Origin: Arsenicitalea aurantiaca
GTDB lineage: Bacteria > Pseudomonadota > Alphaproteobacteria > Rhizobiales > Devosiaceae
Length of the DNA: 64,000 nucleotides
Direction of reading: 5' to 3'
NCBI RefSeq assembly: GCF_003994485.1
Contig: NZ_RZNJ01000007.1
Coordinates: 86,400 to 150,399 of the forward strand
A program made the translations under genes and the position numbers. Positions within the stretch are counted from its first letter, which is position 1. Every line of letters begins with the position of its first letter. The notes below the pieces were generated by a model. The model did not search any database. It had not been told where the DNA came from and was given only the letters and a program-made list of their open reading frames with translations. Positions 26,164 through 34,615 of the stretch are shown here, piece by piece.

Positions 26164-27384
26164 CTAGCTGTCGAGCAGTGCCTGGATCTCGTCGGCTGCA
26201 TCGTCCATTGCCGCCTGCACGTCTTCGCCGAGCAGGATGCGCTGGATGCCGTCGAAATAGGCCTGCGTGATCTGCACCCAGTTGGGATGGATCGGCACCG
26301 GCCGGCCATAGGGCAGCATTTCCTTGAAGACCTGCAGGATCGGATCGTCGAACCGAGGCAGGTCCATGGCCGAGGTGCGGGCCGGGAAGGTGTCCGTGAA
26401 CATGCCCATGTTCTCGGGCTGCTGGAGGAATTCGAGGAACACCTTGGCTTCGTCGGGGTTGCGCGCATCACGCGGAACCACGAAGCTCCAGCCGCCCAGG
26501 ATCGCGGCCGTCTCGGCCCCTTCGGGGTGCGGGATGGTCATAACGCCGATGTCGATATTGGCATTCTCGGCGGCAATCGAGGGCACGTCGAACTGGCCCG
26601 ACTGGTACATCGAGACGGTCTCGGCGATGAACAGGCGCCGGTTGGCGGTGCCGTCGTTCTCGAGGGTCGAGGCCGGCGAGAGGCCGTTGGTGAAGAAGTC
26701 GGTATAGAACTTCACCGCCTCGACGGCCTCGGGCTCGTTCACGGTCGCGCGCGTCAGGTCGTCCGAGACGATCGAGCCGCCATTCATCCAGATGAAGGGC
26801 AGCGAGCGGAAGATGGTGTTGCCCACTTCCCCGCCACCGGTGATGGCAAAGCCCGAACGGCCATTGCCGGTCAGCGCGGTCGCGGTTTCCACCAACTCGT
26901 CCCAGGTCTCGGGGACTGCGTCGGGATCAAGGCCGGCATCTTCGAAATGCCCGCGATTGTAGATGATGGCATGGGTCTCGATGCGATAGGGCACGCCCCA
27001 GACCTGATCGTTCCAGCTCACATAGTCGAGCGCTGCGGGCACGTAGTCATCGCGCCCCTCCTCGACCACGTCGTCGAGCGGGATGACGAGATTGTTCTGT
27101 GCGTAGCCGTTCACCCAGCCATGCTGCACGTCGATGATGTCGGGCGCTGCGCCGGACTGCAGCGCGGTCAGGATGCGCTGCGGCAGCCCGTCGGTTACCG
27201 TGATTTCGAGCCGCACGGTGATGTCTGGGTTGGCTTCCTGGAACTGGGCGACCAGTTCGCGGGCCCGGGCTTCGTTGAAGTTCGGGGTCCACCACACCAC
27301 TTCGCCTGCCGAGGCGAAGGTGGTGCCGAACGATAGGCTGGCGGCGAGCGCCGCGAGCACGGAAGTCGTCCTCAAGATCTTCAT
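26164..27384 (-). CDS. Sugar ABC transporter substrate-binding protein
   Basis: This 406-residue solute-binding protein of family 1 has a signal peptide over about residues 1-24 (MKILRTTSVLAALAASLSFG, cleavage after FASA). The mature start GEVVWWTPNFNEARA is typical. GGAGGA lies 5 bases before the ATG at 27384; the 43 further in-frame codons upstream have no such support. The likely ligand is a uronate or uronate-containing oligosaccharide, because mannonate dehydratase is upstream in the same operon. It is separated from the permease by a UUCG hairpin. Confidence 0.92.
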   Translation of the reverse strand: MKILRTTSVLAALAASLSFGTTFASAGEVVWWTPNFNEARARELVAQFQEANPDITVRLEITVTDGLPQRILTALQSGAAPDIIDVQHGWVNGYAQNNLVIPLDDVVEEGRDDYVPAALDYVSWNDQVWGVPYRIETHAIIYNRGHFEDAGLDPDAVPETWDELVETATALTGNGRSGFAITGGGEVGNTIFRSLPFIWMNGGSIVSDDLTRATVNEPEAVEAVKFYTDFFTNGLSPASTLENDGTANRRLFIAETVSMYQSGQFDVPSIAAENANIDIGVMTIPHPEGAETAAILGGWSFVVPRDARNPDEAKVFLEFLQQPENMGMFTDTFPARTSAMDLPRFDDPILQVFKEMLPYGRPVPIHPNWVQITQAYFDGIQRILLGEDVQAAMDDAADEIQALLDS

Positions 27385-27451
27385 TTCAGTCCTCCCTTGG
27401 TGCGATCGAAATCGCGATTGCGCCGGCGCGGCCTCGACCATCGCCGGAAAC

Positions 27452-28582
27452 TCACTGCATGCCGGCCCTCTGCGGCGCCTGGCGATCGCGCGCCGCCGAC
27501 CAGGACGGGCCAAGACTGTCCGCGTTCAGGATCAGCGCGCGCATGTAACCGATCGTGTAGGCATTGCCCGCATGCCAGGGTGATGGCGAGGCGAGGTCCG
27601 GCACGTGATCGGGCACGAGCACGCCCTCGAACTTCTCGTCGCGCAGGATGCGCACGATCTCGGCCATGTCGACGTCGCCGTCATCGACGAACGTCTCGAT
27701 GTAGTCGGGCACCTTGCCCCGCACGTTGCGGAAATGGACGTAGGCGAGCGCCCCCTGTCGGGCGAAATGGCGCGTCGCCTCGTAGACGTCGCCGGACTGC
27801 ATCTCCTGGATCGAACCGACGCAGAATTCGAGCGCATTGGCCGGGCTCGGCGCGAGCGAGAGGAGACGATCATATTTGTCGGGGCTGTTGACCAGCCGGG
27901 CCGCGCCCCGCAGGCGCTCGACCGGGGGATCGTCGGGATGGGCGGCAAGACGCACGCCCGCCTCCTCGGCCACCGGCACGAGTTCGGCGAGAAAGCGCTC
28001 CAGCCGGTCCCAGATTTCTTCGTCCGACACGCTGACCGCCGGCGCGCCCGGCCGCTCGGGCCGATAGCGCATGTTCCATACCATGCCGTCCGGGATCGGC
28101 CGGTCGTGCTCGATCTCGTCCATGCGGAACTGCACGGTGACCGCCCCTGCCCGTCCGCGGGGCACGCGCTGCCAGCCCCAGACGCCCGCGATCGAGAAAT
28201 TGTAGCCGATGACGGGGATCCCGGCCCGCCCCGCATCGCGGACCAAAGTCTTCAGGCCCTCCATCTGGGCGTCCCGATCGGGACCGTCGAGCAGGATGTC
28301 GGACCAGAATTTGGGCGAGAGGTTCTCGAGTGCCGCGACGCGGATGCCGTGGCGGGCGAGCATGTCGACCGCACCCTTCATGCGCTCATAGCTCCAAAGA
28401 GCTTCGTCGGACACGTCGCCCAGGATCGGCCCGACCTCGCCGCGCTCGGTATAGGCGGAGGGGTCGGCGGCGTTCGAATAATTGACGAGGTGGATGACGA
28501 CGTCGGTAACGCCGAGCTGCGCTGCAAAGCGCGCGGCGTCCTCGTTCAGCCTGTCACCAGCAAGGGTGAGACCAACCCTCAT
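27452..28582 (-). CDS. uxuA: Mannonate dehydratase
   Basis: This 376-residue TIM-barrel enzyme converts D-mannonate to 2-keto-3-deoxygluconate in the glucuronate pathway. Family marks include AALENLSPKFW, VIGYNFSIAGVWGW, and the conserved His in GVRLAAHPDDPP. A metal-site region is VHFRNVRG with FVDDGDVDM, and the C-terminal mark is SPWHAGNAYTIGYM. It starts the operon whose next genes encode a sugar importer. A GTTCA-N4-TGAAC site lies 36-49 bases before its start, probably the IclR operator. Confidence 0.94.
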   Translation of the reverse strand: MRVGLTLAGDRLNEDAARFAAQLGVTDVVIHLVNYSNAADPSAYTERGEVGPILGDVSDEALWSYERMKGAVDMLARHGIRVAALENLSPKFWSDILLDGPDRDAQMEGLKTLVRDAGRAGIPVIGYNFSIAGVWGWQRVPRGRAGAVTVQFRMDEIEHDRPIPDGMVWNMRYRPERPGAPAVSVSDEEIWDRLERFLAELVPVAEEAGVRLAAHPDDPPVERLRGAARLVNSPDKYDRLLSLAPSPANALEFCVGSIQEMQSGDVYEATRHFARQGALAYVHFRNVRGKVPDYIETFVDDGDVDMAEIVRILRDEKFEGVLVPDHVPDLASPSPWHAGNAYTIGYMRALILNADSLGPSWSAARDRQAPQRAGMQ

Positions 28583-28617
28583 CCATTCCTCCCGAGATGA
28601 TCATGGCTCTCTGGCCT

Positions 28618-28631
28618 GTTCATATTTGAAC
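28618..28631. promoter_or_regulatory. Likely IclR operator before the mannonate dehydratase operon
   Basis: GTTCA-N4-TGAAC is an inverted repeat with perfect half-sites (centre TATT). Its reverse complement matches 12 of 14 bases of the site at 30453-30466, next to the IclR gene. It sits 36 bases before the uxuA start. Confidence 0.6.
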
Positions 28632-28698
28632 TTGATCAATTCATTTTATGACAATGGGACAAGACGGCCATCCTGTCAATCGGTCGTCGCCAAGGGAG

Positions 28699-28716
28699 GG
28701 CGGCAGCCATGCCGCC
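28699..28716 (-). terminator. Hairpin after the galactonate dehydratase-like gene
   Basis: A 7-bp stem (GGCGGCA with TGCCGCC) and a 4-base loop lie 18 bases after the stop of the enolase-superfamily gene. The T-run is missing, so termination may need Rho. The rest of 28583-28733 holds the uxuA operator and an AT-rich promoter-like part. Confidence 0.4.
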
Positions 28717-28733
28717 GCCCCGTTCCCGGCGGC

Positions 28734-29900
28734 CTATTCGCCGAAGGTCACCTTGCCGGTCGCCACGCCGCTCGTATTCATGCTGCCGTCGAAGATCGGC
28801 ACGTTGTAGGGCGAGTACGGATATTTCGCGCAGGCCTCCTCGATCAGCTCGACGCCGAGGCCGGGCGCGGTCGGCGCCAGCAGGGCGCCATCTTCGAACT
28901 GCAGCGTCTCGCGCACCAGTTCCTTGCGCCAGGGCACGTCCACCGACACGGTCTCGAAGACCGAGAAATTGGGGATGGCGACCGCCGTGTGAAGCGTCAT
29001 CGCGTTCATCACCGGCCCGACCGGATTGTGCGGGGCGACCGGGATCATGTGCAGGTGGGCCATGTGCGCGATGCGCTTGGTCTCGCCCAGCCCGCCGGCA
29101 TGCGAGACGTCGGGCTGGAGGATGTCGACCGCCTTCTTCTGCAGCGCCTCGAGGAACCGGCCGGGTTCGAACCAGCGCTCGCCCGAGGCGATGGGCACGG
29201 GGCTCTGCGCGCGCACATCGGCCAGCGCATCGATCGATTCGGGCGGCGTCGGCTCTTCGATCCAGCGCAAATCATAGGGCTCCAGCGCCTTGCACATGGC
29301 GATGGCTGTTGGCACGTTGAGCCGCCCGTGCACGTCGAGCATGAGATCGATGTCCGGCCCCACCGCATCGCGCACCGCGGCCACGATGTCGATGGTCTGC
29401 CGACGCTGGGCGCGATCCATCTCGAGGTCCGCGACGTCGAACGGGTCCCATTTCAGCGCCTTGTAGCCGAGCGCCACCGCCTTGCGCGCATTCTCGGCAT
29501 ATTGTTCGGGCGTGGTCGCGCCGAAGAACCAGTGATTGGCGTAGCACGCGATGCGGTCGCGATATTTGCCGCCCAGAAGCTCGAACACGGGAACGCCGAG
29601 CGCCTTGCCCTTAATGTCGAGGAGCGCCGCCTCGATCGCGCCGAGCGCCGTGCGGAACACGGCGCCCGTGCGCCAGTAGGAATCGCGGTGCAACTGCTCG
29701 ATGATGGCATCGACCGCGAAGGGGTCGCGACCGATCAGCACCCGCTCGAGTTCCTCGAGCGCCGCGGTCACTGCCAGCGTCTTCCATTCGAGCGTCGCCT
29801 CGCCCACGCCCTCGATGCCGTCATCGGTGTAGAGCTTGACGAAGACGAAATTCGTGCGGCTCACATTGGCCACGAATATCTTTTGTGCGGTGATCTTCAT
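28734..29900 (-). CDS. Enolase-superfamily sugar-acid dehydratase (galactonate dehydratase-like)
   Basis: This 388-residue mandelate racemase/muconate lactonising enzyme removes water from an aldonic acid to give a 2-keto-3-deoxy acid. The capping domain covers about residues 1-120. Barrel motifs are GYKALKWDPF (base/Lys), DIDLMLDVHGRLN (metal Asp plus His), RWIEEPTPPE (metal Glu), PIASGERWF (metal Glu), and VAPHNPVGPV (catalytic His), the last as in galactonate dehydratases. The substrate is not certain: galactonate, mannonate and gluconate are known in this group. It overlaps the VOC gene by 4 bases and lies in the same IclR neighbourhood. Confidence 0.87.
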   Translation of the reverse strand: MKITAQKIFVANVSRTNFVFVKLYTDDGIEGVGEATLEWKTLAVTAALEELERVLIGRDPFAVDAIIEQLHRDSYWRTGAVFRTALGAIEAALLDIKGKALGVPVFELLGGKYRDRIACYANHWFFGATTPEQYAENARKAVALGYKALKWDPFDVADLEMDRAQRRQTIDIVAAVRDAVGPDIDLMLDVHGRLNVPTAIAMCKALEPYDLRWIEEPTPPESIDALADVRAQSPVPIASGERWFEPGRFLEALQKKAVDILQPDVSHAGGLGETKRIAHMAHLHMIPVAPHNPVGPVMNAMTLHTAVAIPNFSVFETVSVDVPWRKELVRETLQFEDGALLAPTAPGLGVELIEEACAKYPYSPYNVPIFDGSMNTSGVATGKVTFGE

Positions 29901-30334
29901 TTCCGCCCCTCCCGAAGGCGTGCGATGGCCTGCGCCTGCATGCTGTCCGGCGCCATTTGCATAAGCTCGATGCGATGGCCTTCCGGATCCTCGATCCAGG
30001 CCTGAAGATTGCCGTCAGCCCCCTCCGCGCGCGGGCGGATCAGCGGCACGCCGGCCGCGCCGAGCTCGGCGATCGCCTGGTCGATGTCCGGCACCGACAG
30101 GCAGAGATGGTTGAACCCGACTGCGTCCCGGCCCGCCGCCCGGTCGCCCTCCCCGTCCGGGAAGATTTCGAGATATTGCTCGTCGGTCACCCGCAGATAG
30201 CAGAGCCAGAGCCGACCATCTCGGTCGAGCCGCAGCATCTCCTCAAAGCCCAGTTTCCCGACGTAGAAGTCGTGGGCGCGCTCGAAATCCTTCACCCTTA
30301 TGGCAATGTGGGCGATGGATGAAACGGTCAGCAT
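29897..30334 (-). CDS. VOC-superfamily (glyoxalase-like) protein
   Basis: This 145-residue protein has the paired beta-alpha-beta-beta-beta modules of vicinal oxygen chelate enzymes. The first module starts with IAHIAIRVKDFERAHDFY (His, metal ligand), a Glu is in YLEIFPDGEG, the second module opens with FNHLCLSVPDID (His), and the C-terminal metal Glu is in GHRIELMQM. Lactoylglutathione lyase, epimerase or dioxygenase activity are all possible. It is the first gene of the two-gene minus-strand transcript with the galactonate dehydratase-like gene, and diverges from the IclR gene. Confidence 0.86.
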   Translation of the reverse strand: MLTVSSIAHIAIRVKDFERAHDFYVGKLGFEEMLRLDRDGRLWLCYLRVTDEQYLEIFPDGEGDRAAGRDAVGFNHLCLSVPDIDQAIAELGAAGVPLIRPRAEGADGNLQAWIEDPEGHRIELMQMAPDSMQAQAIARLREGRK

Positions 30335-30452
30335 GGGAAGCGATCCTCACAGGGCCCCGGCGCCGGACGCAGGACGAGGCTCGCGGAACGCAAGCCCCGC
30401 GCCAAGCGGCCGAGGCCGCGCCCTCCTCCCATGTGGACAGCGCCTGCGAGCT

Positions 30453-30466
30453 ATCCAAATATGAAC
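30453..30466. promoter_or_regulatory. Likely IclR operator between the VOC operon and the IclR gene
   Basis: ATCCAAATATGAAC matches 12 of 14 bases of the reverse complement of the site at 28618-28631. A second half, GTTCA, follows at 30474-30478, giving TGAAC-N7-GTTCA. The location between divergent genes fits autoregulation plus control of the VOC/dehydratase pair. Confidence 0.55.
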
Positions 30467-30526
30467 TTTTGTTGTTCAGATAAGCATGGTAGTAGCGGCA
30501 GGAACGCGAAGTCAATGGAGGAGCGC

Positions 30527-31312
30527 ATGCTCGACACCGTGGCCGAAGACGCCGCAAGCAAGCACCGCATCCCGGTCATCGACCGGATGATGGAGGTGCT
30601 GACCCAGCTCGAGCGGCGGGCCAATGGCGTCACGATCAGCGAGCTGGTCGCTCAGCTCGACATGCCCCGCACCACCATCTACCGCATCCTCAACACTTTG
30701 CAGCTGCATGATATGGTGCGGCGCGATGATGGCGGGGCCTATCATCTCGGACGGCGCCTCCTGCGCCTCGCCTCGCATGTGGCGGCGGGCGCGAGCCCGT
30801 TCGATCTCGCCAGCATCGCCCAGCCCTTTCTCGAGCAGATCGCCGCGCAGCTTGGCGAGGGCACTAAGCTCTCGGTCATCGATCACGAGGGCATACTTGT
30901 CCTTGCTGCCGCCCAGGGCCGGCGCGAATACGCGCTCACCGTCGCCCCCGGCCAGCGCATGCCCATCCATGCCGGCGCCGCGAGCAAGCTCCTCATCGCT
31001 CATCTGCCCGAGGAAGAGCAGGCGAACTGGCTCGAGCGCCCGCTAATGGCCTTCACCAGCAAGTCGATCACCGACCCAAAGCGGCTGGCCAACGAGCTTA
31101 CGCGCATCAAGCGCCTCGGTTGGGCGCAGGACAAGGGCGAAAACGCCCCTTCCATTCACGCCTTCGCGGCGCCCGTCTTCGACAAATCCGGCACGATGAT
31201 CGCCGCGCTCTCGGTCCCCTTTCTTGCCGGGGCCGAACCCAGCCGCATGGAGGAGATCCGGCTCGCCGTGATCGAGGCGGCGCGCGCGCTCAGCGATGCC
31301 ATACCGGGCTGA
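30527..31312 (+). CDS. IclR-family transcriptional regulator
   Basis: This 261-residue regulator has an N-terminal winged helix (about residues 15-72: VIDRMMEVLTQLERRANGVT, then ISELVAQLDMPRTTIYRILN) and a C-terminal effector domain of GAF-like fold (about 90-255), with the usual APGQRMPIHAGAASKLL. The ATG at 30527 has GGAGG 5 bases upstream; ATG 30515 is possible and adds four residues. It probably senses a sugar acid (for example a 2-keto-3-deoxy acid) and controls the surrounding dehydratase and importer operons through the two related inverted repeats. Confidence 0.92.
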   Translation: MLDTVAEDAASKHRIPVIDRMMEVLTQLERRANGVTISELVAQLDMPRTTIYRILNTLQLHDMVRRDDGGAYHLGRRLLRLASHVAAGASPFDLASIAQPFLEQIAAQLGEGTKLSVIDHEGILVLAAAQGRREYALTVAPGQRMPIHAGAASKLLIAHLPEEEQANWLERPLMAFTSKSITDPKRLANELTRIKRLGWAQDKGENAPSIHAFAAPVFDKSGTMIAALSVPFLAGAEPSRMEEIRLAVIEAARALSDAIPG

Positions 31313-31367
31313 ACCCGGCCAGCATCAACATCTGCCCGAACCGGGGCAGCAGGGAGGACCTAGCAAG

Positions 31368-32564
31368 GTGAAGATCGTCGATCTCAAATGTGCCGTGATC
31401 GGCAAGAGCCCCATCGTTCGCATCGTGACCGATGAGGGCATTTCCGGGTTCGGTCAGGCCGAAACCTGGAAGCCCTACCTCAAGCCACACATCCTGTCCT
31501 TCCGCGAGGCGCTGTTGGGGGAAGACCCCACCGACGTCGAGCGCGTGATGCTGAAGATCCGCCAGCGCGGCGGCTTCAAGCCCTGGGGCGCCGCGGTGTC
31601 GACGATCGAGATGGCGCTCTGGGATCTCGCCGGTAAAGCCGCCGGACTCCCCGTCCACAAGCTCCTCGGCGGCAAGGTGCGGGATCGGGTGCGGGTCTAC
31701 AATGGCGCGCTGCGGTTTCCGTTTGCCGGCCATTCGCCAGAGGATTACGCGGAAGACGTGCGCCGGATGATGGCGCTGCCCGAGGGCTTCACCATCTTCA
31801 AGCAGCCCATCGGGTTTCATTCGCCGATGAAGCGCGAAGTGCCCGACTTCTATTATGGCGAACCCAACAAGAGCCCGCTCCACGGCGCGCTCGATCGCGG
31901 CAAGGTGACCGAGCGCGGGCTGATGCACATGGTCGAATGCGTCGCCGCGATGAAGGAGGTGATGGGGGACAGCGTCGGGCTTGCGCTCGATTGCGGCCCC
32001 GGCTGGATGCTGCCCGACGCGATCAAGCTCGCCAAGCTTCTCGAGCCCTACAATCTGATGTGGCTCGAGGACCTGCTGTCGGGCGACTACACCCCCTGGG
32101 TCAATGCCGGGGTCTACCGCGAACTGACCCGGTCGTCGACGACGCCGATCCATACCGGCGAGCAGATTTATCTCCGGCAGAACTTCAAGGAACTGATCGA
32201 AAGCCAGGCCGTCCATGTCATCGGCCCCGATCCGGCCGATGTCGGGGGTATCGCAGAGCTCAAATGGATCGCCGAATATGCAGATCTGCACGGCATCCTG
32301 ATGGCGCCGCACGGTACGGCCAACGGGCTTCTCGGCCTCGCCGCGCTGATCCAGGTCTCGGCGACCTTGCCCCACAATTTCATCGCCTTCGAATACACCA
32401 ATGGCGACCCGGCCTGGTGGTACGAGATCGTCGAGGGCCTGCCGAGCCCGATCGTCAAGGACGGCATGATCGAGGTGCTGACGCGGCCGGGCATGGGCGT
32501 CGACATCATCCCCGAGGCCGCCAAACGCTATCTGGGGGAAGAGGATCACGGCTTTTTTGACTGA
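31368..32564 (+). CDS. Enolase-superfamily (mandelate racemase/MLE) sugar-acid dehydratase
   Basis: This 398-residue protein starts with the usual capping-domain strand VKIVDLKCAVIG. Barrel motifs are: FTIFKQPIGF, GLALDCGPGWMLP (metal Asp), LMWLEDLLSGDY (metal Glu), TPIHTGEQIYL (metal Glu), and LMAPHGTANG (His). The active site lacks the plain KxK of mandelate racemases, so a dehydratase is more likely. The GTG at 31368 follows AGGGAGG by 10 bases; the longer in-frame form reaching into the IclR gene is not supported. It follows the IclR gene by 55 bases on the same strand and may be co-transcribed. Confidence 0.86.
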   Translation: MKIVDLKCAVIGKSPIVRIVTDEGISGFGQAETWKPYLKPHILSFREALLGEDPTDVERVMLKIRQRGGFKPWGAAVSTIEMALWDLAGKAAGLPVHKLLGGKVRDRVRVYNGALRFPFAGHSPEDYAEDVRRMMALPEGFTIFKQPIGFHSPMKREVPDFYYGEPNKSPLHGALDRGKVTERGLMHMVECVAAMKEVMGDSVGLALDCGPGWMLPDAIKLAKLLEPYNLMWLEDLLSGDYTPWVNAGVYRELTRSSTTPIHTGEQIYLRQNFKELIESQAVHVIGPDPADVGGIAELKWIAEYADLHGILMAPHGTANGLLGLAALIQVSATLPHNFIAFEYTNGDPAWWYEIVEGLPSPIVKDGMIEVLTRPGMGVDIIPEAAKRYLGEEDHGFFD

Positions 32565-32646
32565 GCCGTTCGGTTCGGCCCCGTAGCGGTCTTGCGGCCC
32601 GCCGCCCCCGGCCTCATATCAGAGGTCGGCAAGGGAGCGGAGCACA

Positions 32647-33372
32647 GTGAAGCCACCGGGCAAGACCATCGGACGACAGACCACGCCGGACGTGCGGCCG
32701 TCCCCCTCATCGAGCGGGGATATCCAGGCCTTCGTCAACCGCGTCAAGGCGATGACGCCCGCCGGCGGCACAGCCGGGCGCGGGCGGCTGCTGTTTGCGC
32801 TCGATGCGACTATGAGCCGGCAGCCGACATGGGACCTTGCCTGCTCGTTGCAGGGCGAGATGTTCAAGACCCTTGCCGAGACGCAGGCGCTGAGCGTCCA
32901 GCTCCTCTATTTCCGCGGGCTCGGGGAATGTCGCGCCTCCAAATGGGTTGCTGACCCCAATGCCCTCGCCAGGCTGATGTCGGGCATCGACTGTCGCGGC
33001 GGGCACACGCAGATCGGCAAGGTCTTCTCCCACGCCCGCGCCGAACATGGCCGCCAGCGCATCAATGCGATCGTCTATGTGGGCGACGCCATGGAGGAGG
33101 ATGTGGATGCGCTGAGCCACAAGGCCGGCGAACTCGGGCTGCTCGGCTGTCCGATCTTCATCTTCCAGGAAGGGCATGTGCCGGGCGTCGAGCCCGCCTT
33201 CCGCGAATTCGCGCGGCTCTCCAAGGGCGCCTATGCGCGTTTCGATGCGAGCGCACCCGATCAGCTCGCCTCGCTGCTGCGCGCCGTCGCCGCCTATGCT
33301 GCCGGCGGGCGCAATTCGCTGCAGCTTCAGAACAATTCGACGGCGCGGGCGCTACTCGCCCAGCTTCGCTGA
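32647..33372 (+). CDS. VWA-domain protein, uncharacterised
   Basis: This 241-residue cytosolic protein has a von Willebrand A-type domain: a MIDAS-like [16 protein letters not shown] (Asp-x-Thr-x-Ser), then a GGHTQIGK loop with conserved Thr, then [12 protein letters not shown]. It has no signal peptide. Proteins like this are widely annotated only as hypothetical in alphaproteobacteria. The GTG at 32647 is preceded by GGAGCGGAGC. The stop overlaps the start of the following J-domain gene by one base (TGATG), so the two are coupled and probably work together. The exact function is unknown. Confidence 0.85.
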   Translation: MKPPGKTIGRQTTPDVRPSPSSSGDIQAFVNRVKAMTPAGGTAGRGRLLFALDATMSRQPTWDLACSLQGEMFKTLAETQALSVQLLYFRGLGECRASKWVADPNALARLMSGIDCRGGHTQIGKVFSHARAEHGRQRINAIVYVGDAMEEDVDALSHKAGELGLLGCPIFIFQEGHVPGVEPAFREFARLSKGAYARFDASAPDQLASLLRAVAAYAAGGRNSLQLQNNSTARALLAQLR

Positions 33373-34085
33373 TGGGATATTTGCTGGCCGCGAGCGTCGG
33401 GCTCTTTGCGCTCTATTTCATCGTGCGCTGGATCGGCAAGACCGATATCCGCACCCTCGCCTCGAGCCTGCGGTGGATCGGCGGCGGGGTCGCGCTCTTT
33501 CTGGGGGTCATCCTCTCGATCGGCGGACGCGCCGGGATCGGCAGCATGCTGGCCTTCGGGGGCGTCGCGCTCCTGAGGCAGGCCTGGCAGCAGCGGCACA
33601 ACAGCAAGCCGCTCGGCGTCGGATCGGACACCGTCTCGACCGTGCGCAGCCGCTATATCCGCATGCAGCTCGACCACGACACGGGCGAGGTGTGGGGAGA
33701 AATCGTCGCCGGATCGATGAAAGGCACGGACCTCGACGCGCTCGACGAGGACGGCACGCGCCATTTCATCGAAGAGATCACTGGGGACGCCGACAGTGTC
33801 TCGCTCCTCGAAACCTATCTCGATGCGAACCGCGCCGGTTGGCGGGAGTATCTGGGCAGGGGCGATGGCGAGGCGGGCCAAACGGGGACGAGCGGTGCAT
33901 CGGGCCTCATGGACCGCGCCCAGGCGCTGGAAATTCTCGGGCTTTCCGAAGGCGCCACCGCGCAGCAGATCCGCGAGGCCCATCGCAGTCTCATGAAAAA
34001 AGTTCATCCCGATGCGGGCGGATCGACCTTTCTTGCGGCACGGATCAACGAAGCCAAGGATTTTCTGCTCGCCGACCGATCATAA
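33372..34085 (+). CDS. Membrane-anchored J-domain (DnaJ-type) protein
   Basis: This 237-residue protein begins with two hydrophobic segments (about residues 1-20 and 35-60). A cytosolic middle part follows, then a J-domain in the last 60 residues. The J-domain shows [13 protein letters not shown], the HPD motif in VHPDAGG, and the final helix INEAKDFLL. This domain order (membrane anchor, C-terminal J-domain) resembles Tim14/Pam18- and DjlC-like proteins, which recruit DnaK to the membrane. Translation is coupled to the VWA gene upstream. Its 3' end meets a terminator that mainly serves the convergent PRC gene. Confidence 0.88.
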   Translation: MGYLLAASVGLFALYFIVRWIGKTDIRTLASSLRWIGGGVALFLGVILSIGGRAGIGSMLAFGGVALLRQAWQQRHNSKPLGVGSDTVSTVRSRYIRMQLDHDTGEVWGEIVAGSMKGTDLDALDEDGTRHFIEEITGDADSVSLLETYLDANRAGWREYLGRGDGEAGQTGTSGASGLMDRAQALEILGLSEGATAQQIREAHRSLMKKVHPDAGGSTFLAARINEAKDFLLADRS

Positions 34086-34110
34086 AAAAAACGGCGCCCG
34101 AAGGCGCCGT
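34083..34110 (-). terminator. Intrinsic terminator of the PRC-barrel gene
   Basis: An 8-bp stem ACGGCGCC/GGCGCCGT with a 4-base loop is followed on the minus strand by a run of eight T. The loop on the minus strand is TTCG. It is 20 bases after the stop of the PRC gene and also faces the convergent J-domain gene. Confidence 0.85.
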
Positions 34111-34130
34111 CGTCAGTTCTGGCGGATCGA

Positions 34131-34505
34131 TCAGATCCAGTAGGGCGGAACGCCGTAATAGTCGTAAATTCCGCGCCCACGCTCTGCATCGAGCGCGTAA
34201 TCGTCGTTGCGATCATATTTGGGCGCGCCTTCGACCTGTTCCTTGGTCACGTCCACCCGGTAGCCGCCGAGGCTCTCGTCGTAGTTGAGCTTTGACCAGG
34301 GCAGCGGATAGTGATCGTGTCCGATCCCGAGGAAGCCGCCGAAGCTCAGAACGGCGTAGGAAACCTTGCCGCTCCGCTTTTCGATCAGCACCCGCTCGAT
34401 CGAGCCGATATGTTCGCCGTCGATCCCGTAGACCTTGGTGCCTTCGACCTTGTCGGAAGCGATCAGATCATGGGTTTCCTTGGCGTCGACATCCTGCATA
34501 GCCAT
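34131..34505 (-). CDS. PRC-barrel domain protein
   Basis: This 124-residue cytosolic protein consists mainly of one PRC-barrel: SDKVEGTKVYGIDGEHIGSI, then a conserved SYAVLSFGGFLGIG and HYPLPWSKLNYDE. Small PRC proteins of this kind accumulate under stress in rhizobia; the molecular role is unclear. The ATG at 34505 follows GGAGAA; the 16 in-frame codons upstream are not conserved. A perfect EcfG-type promoter is 36 bases upstream. Confidence 0.9.
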   Translation of the reverse strand: MAMQDVDAKETHDLIASDKVEGTKVYGIDGEHIGSIERVLIEKRSGKVSYAVLSFGGFLGIGHDHYPLPWSKLNYDESLGGYRVDVTKEQVEGAPKYDRNDDYALDAERGRGIYDYYGVPPYWI

Positions 34506-34540
34506 GGTTGTTCTCCATTTTTGTGGCCTTCTGTTAGCCA

Positions 34541-34565
34541 AACGGGCAGGCAACGGGAGGGTTCC
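34541..34565 (-). promoter_or_regulatory. EcfG-type general stress promoter of the PRC-barrel gene
   Basis: Minus strand: GGAAC-N16-CGTT, a perfect match. The -10 edge is 35 bases from the start codon. The gene type also fits the known EcfG regulon. Confidence 0.7.
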
Positions 34566-34615
34566 GAAATGCGTTCAGCCTGCGGGCGACCGGCCCGTCA
34601 AGCAGAGGATTTTCA

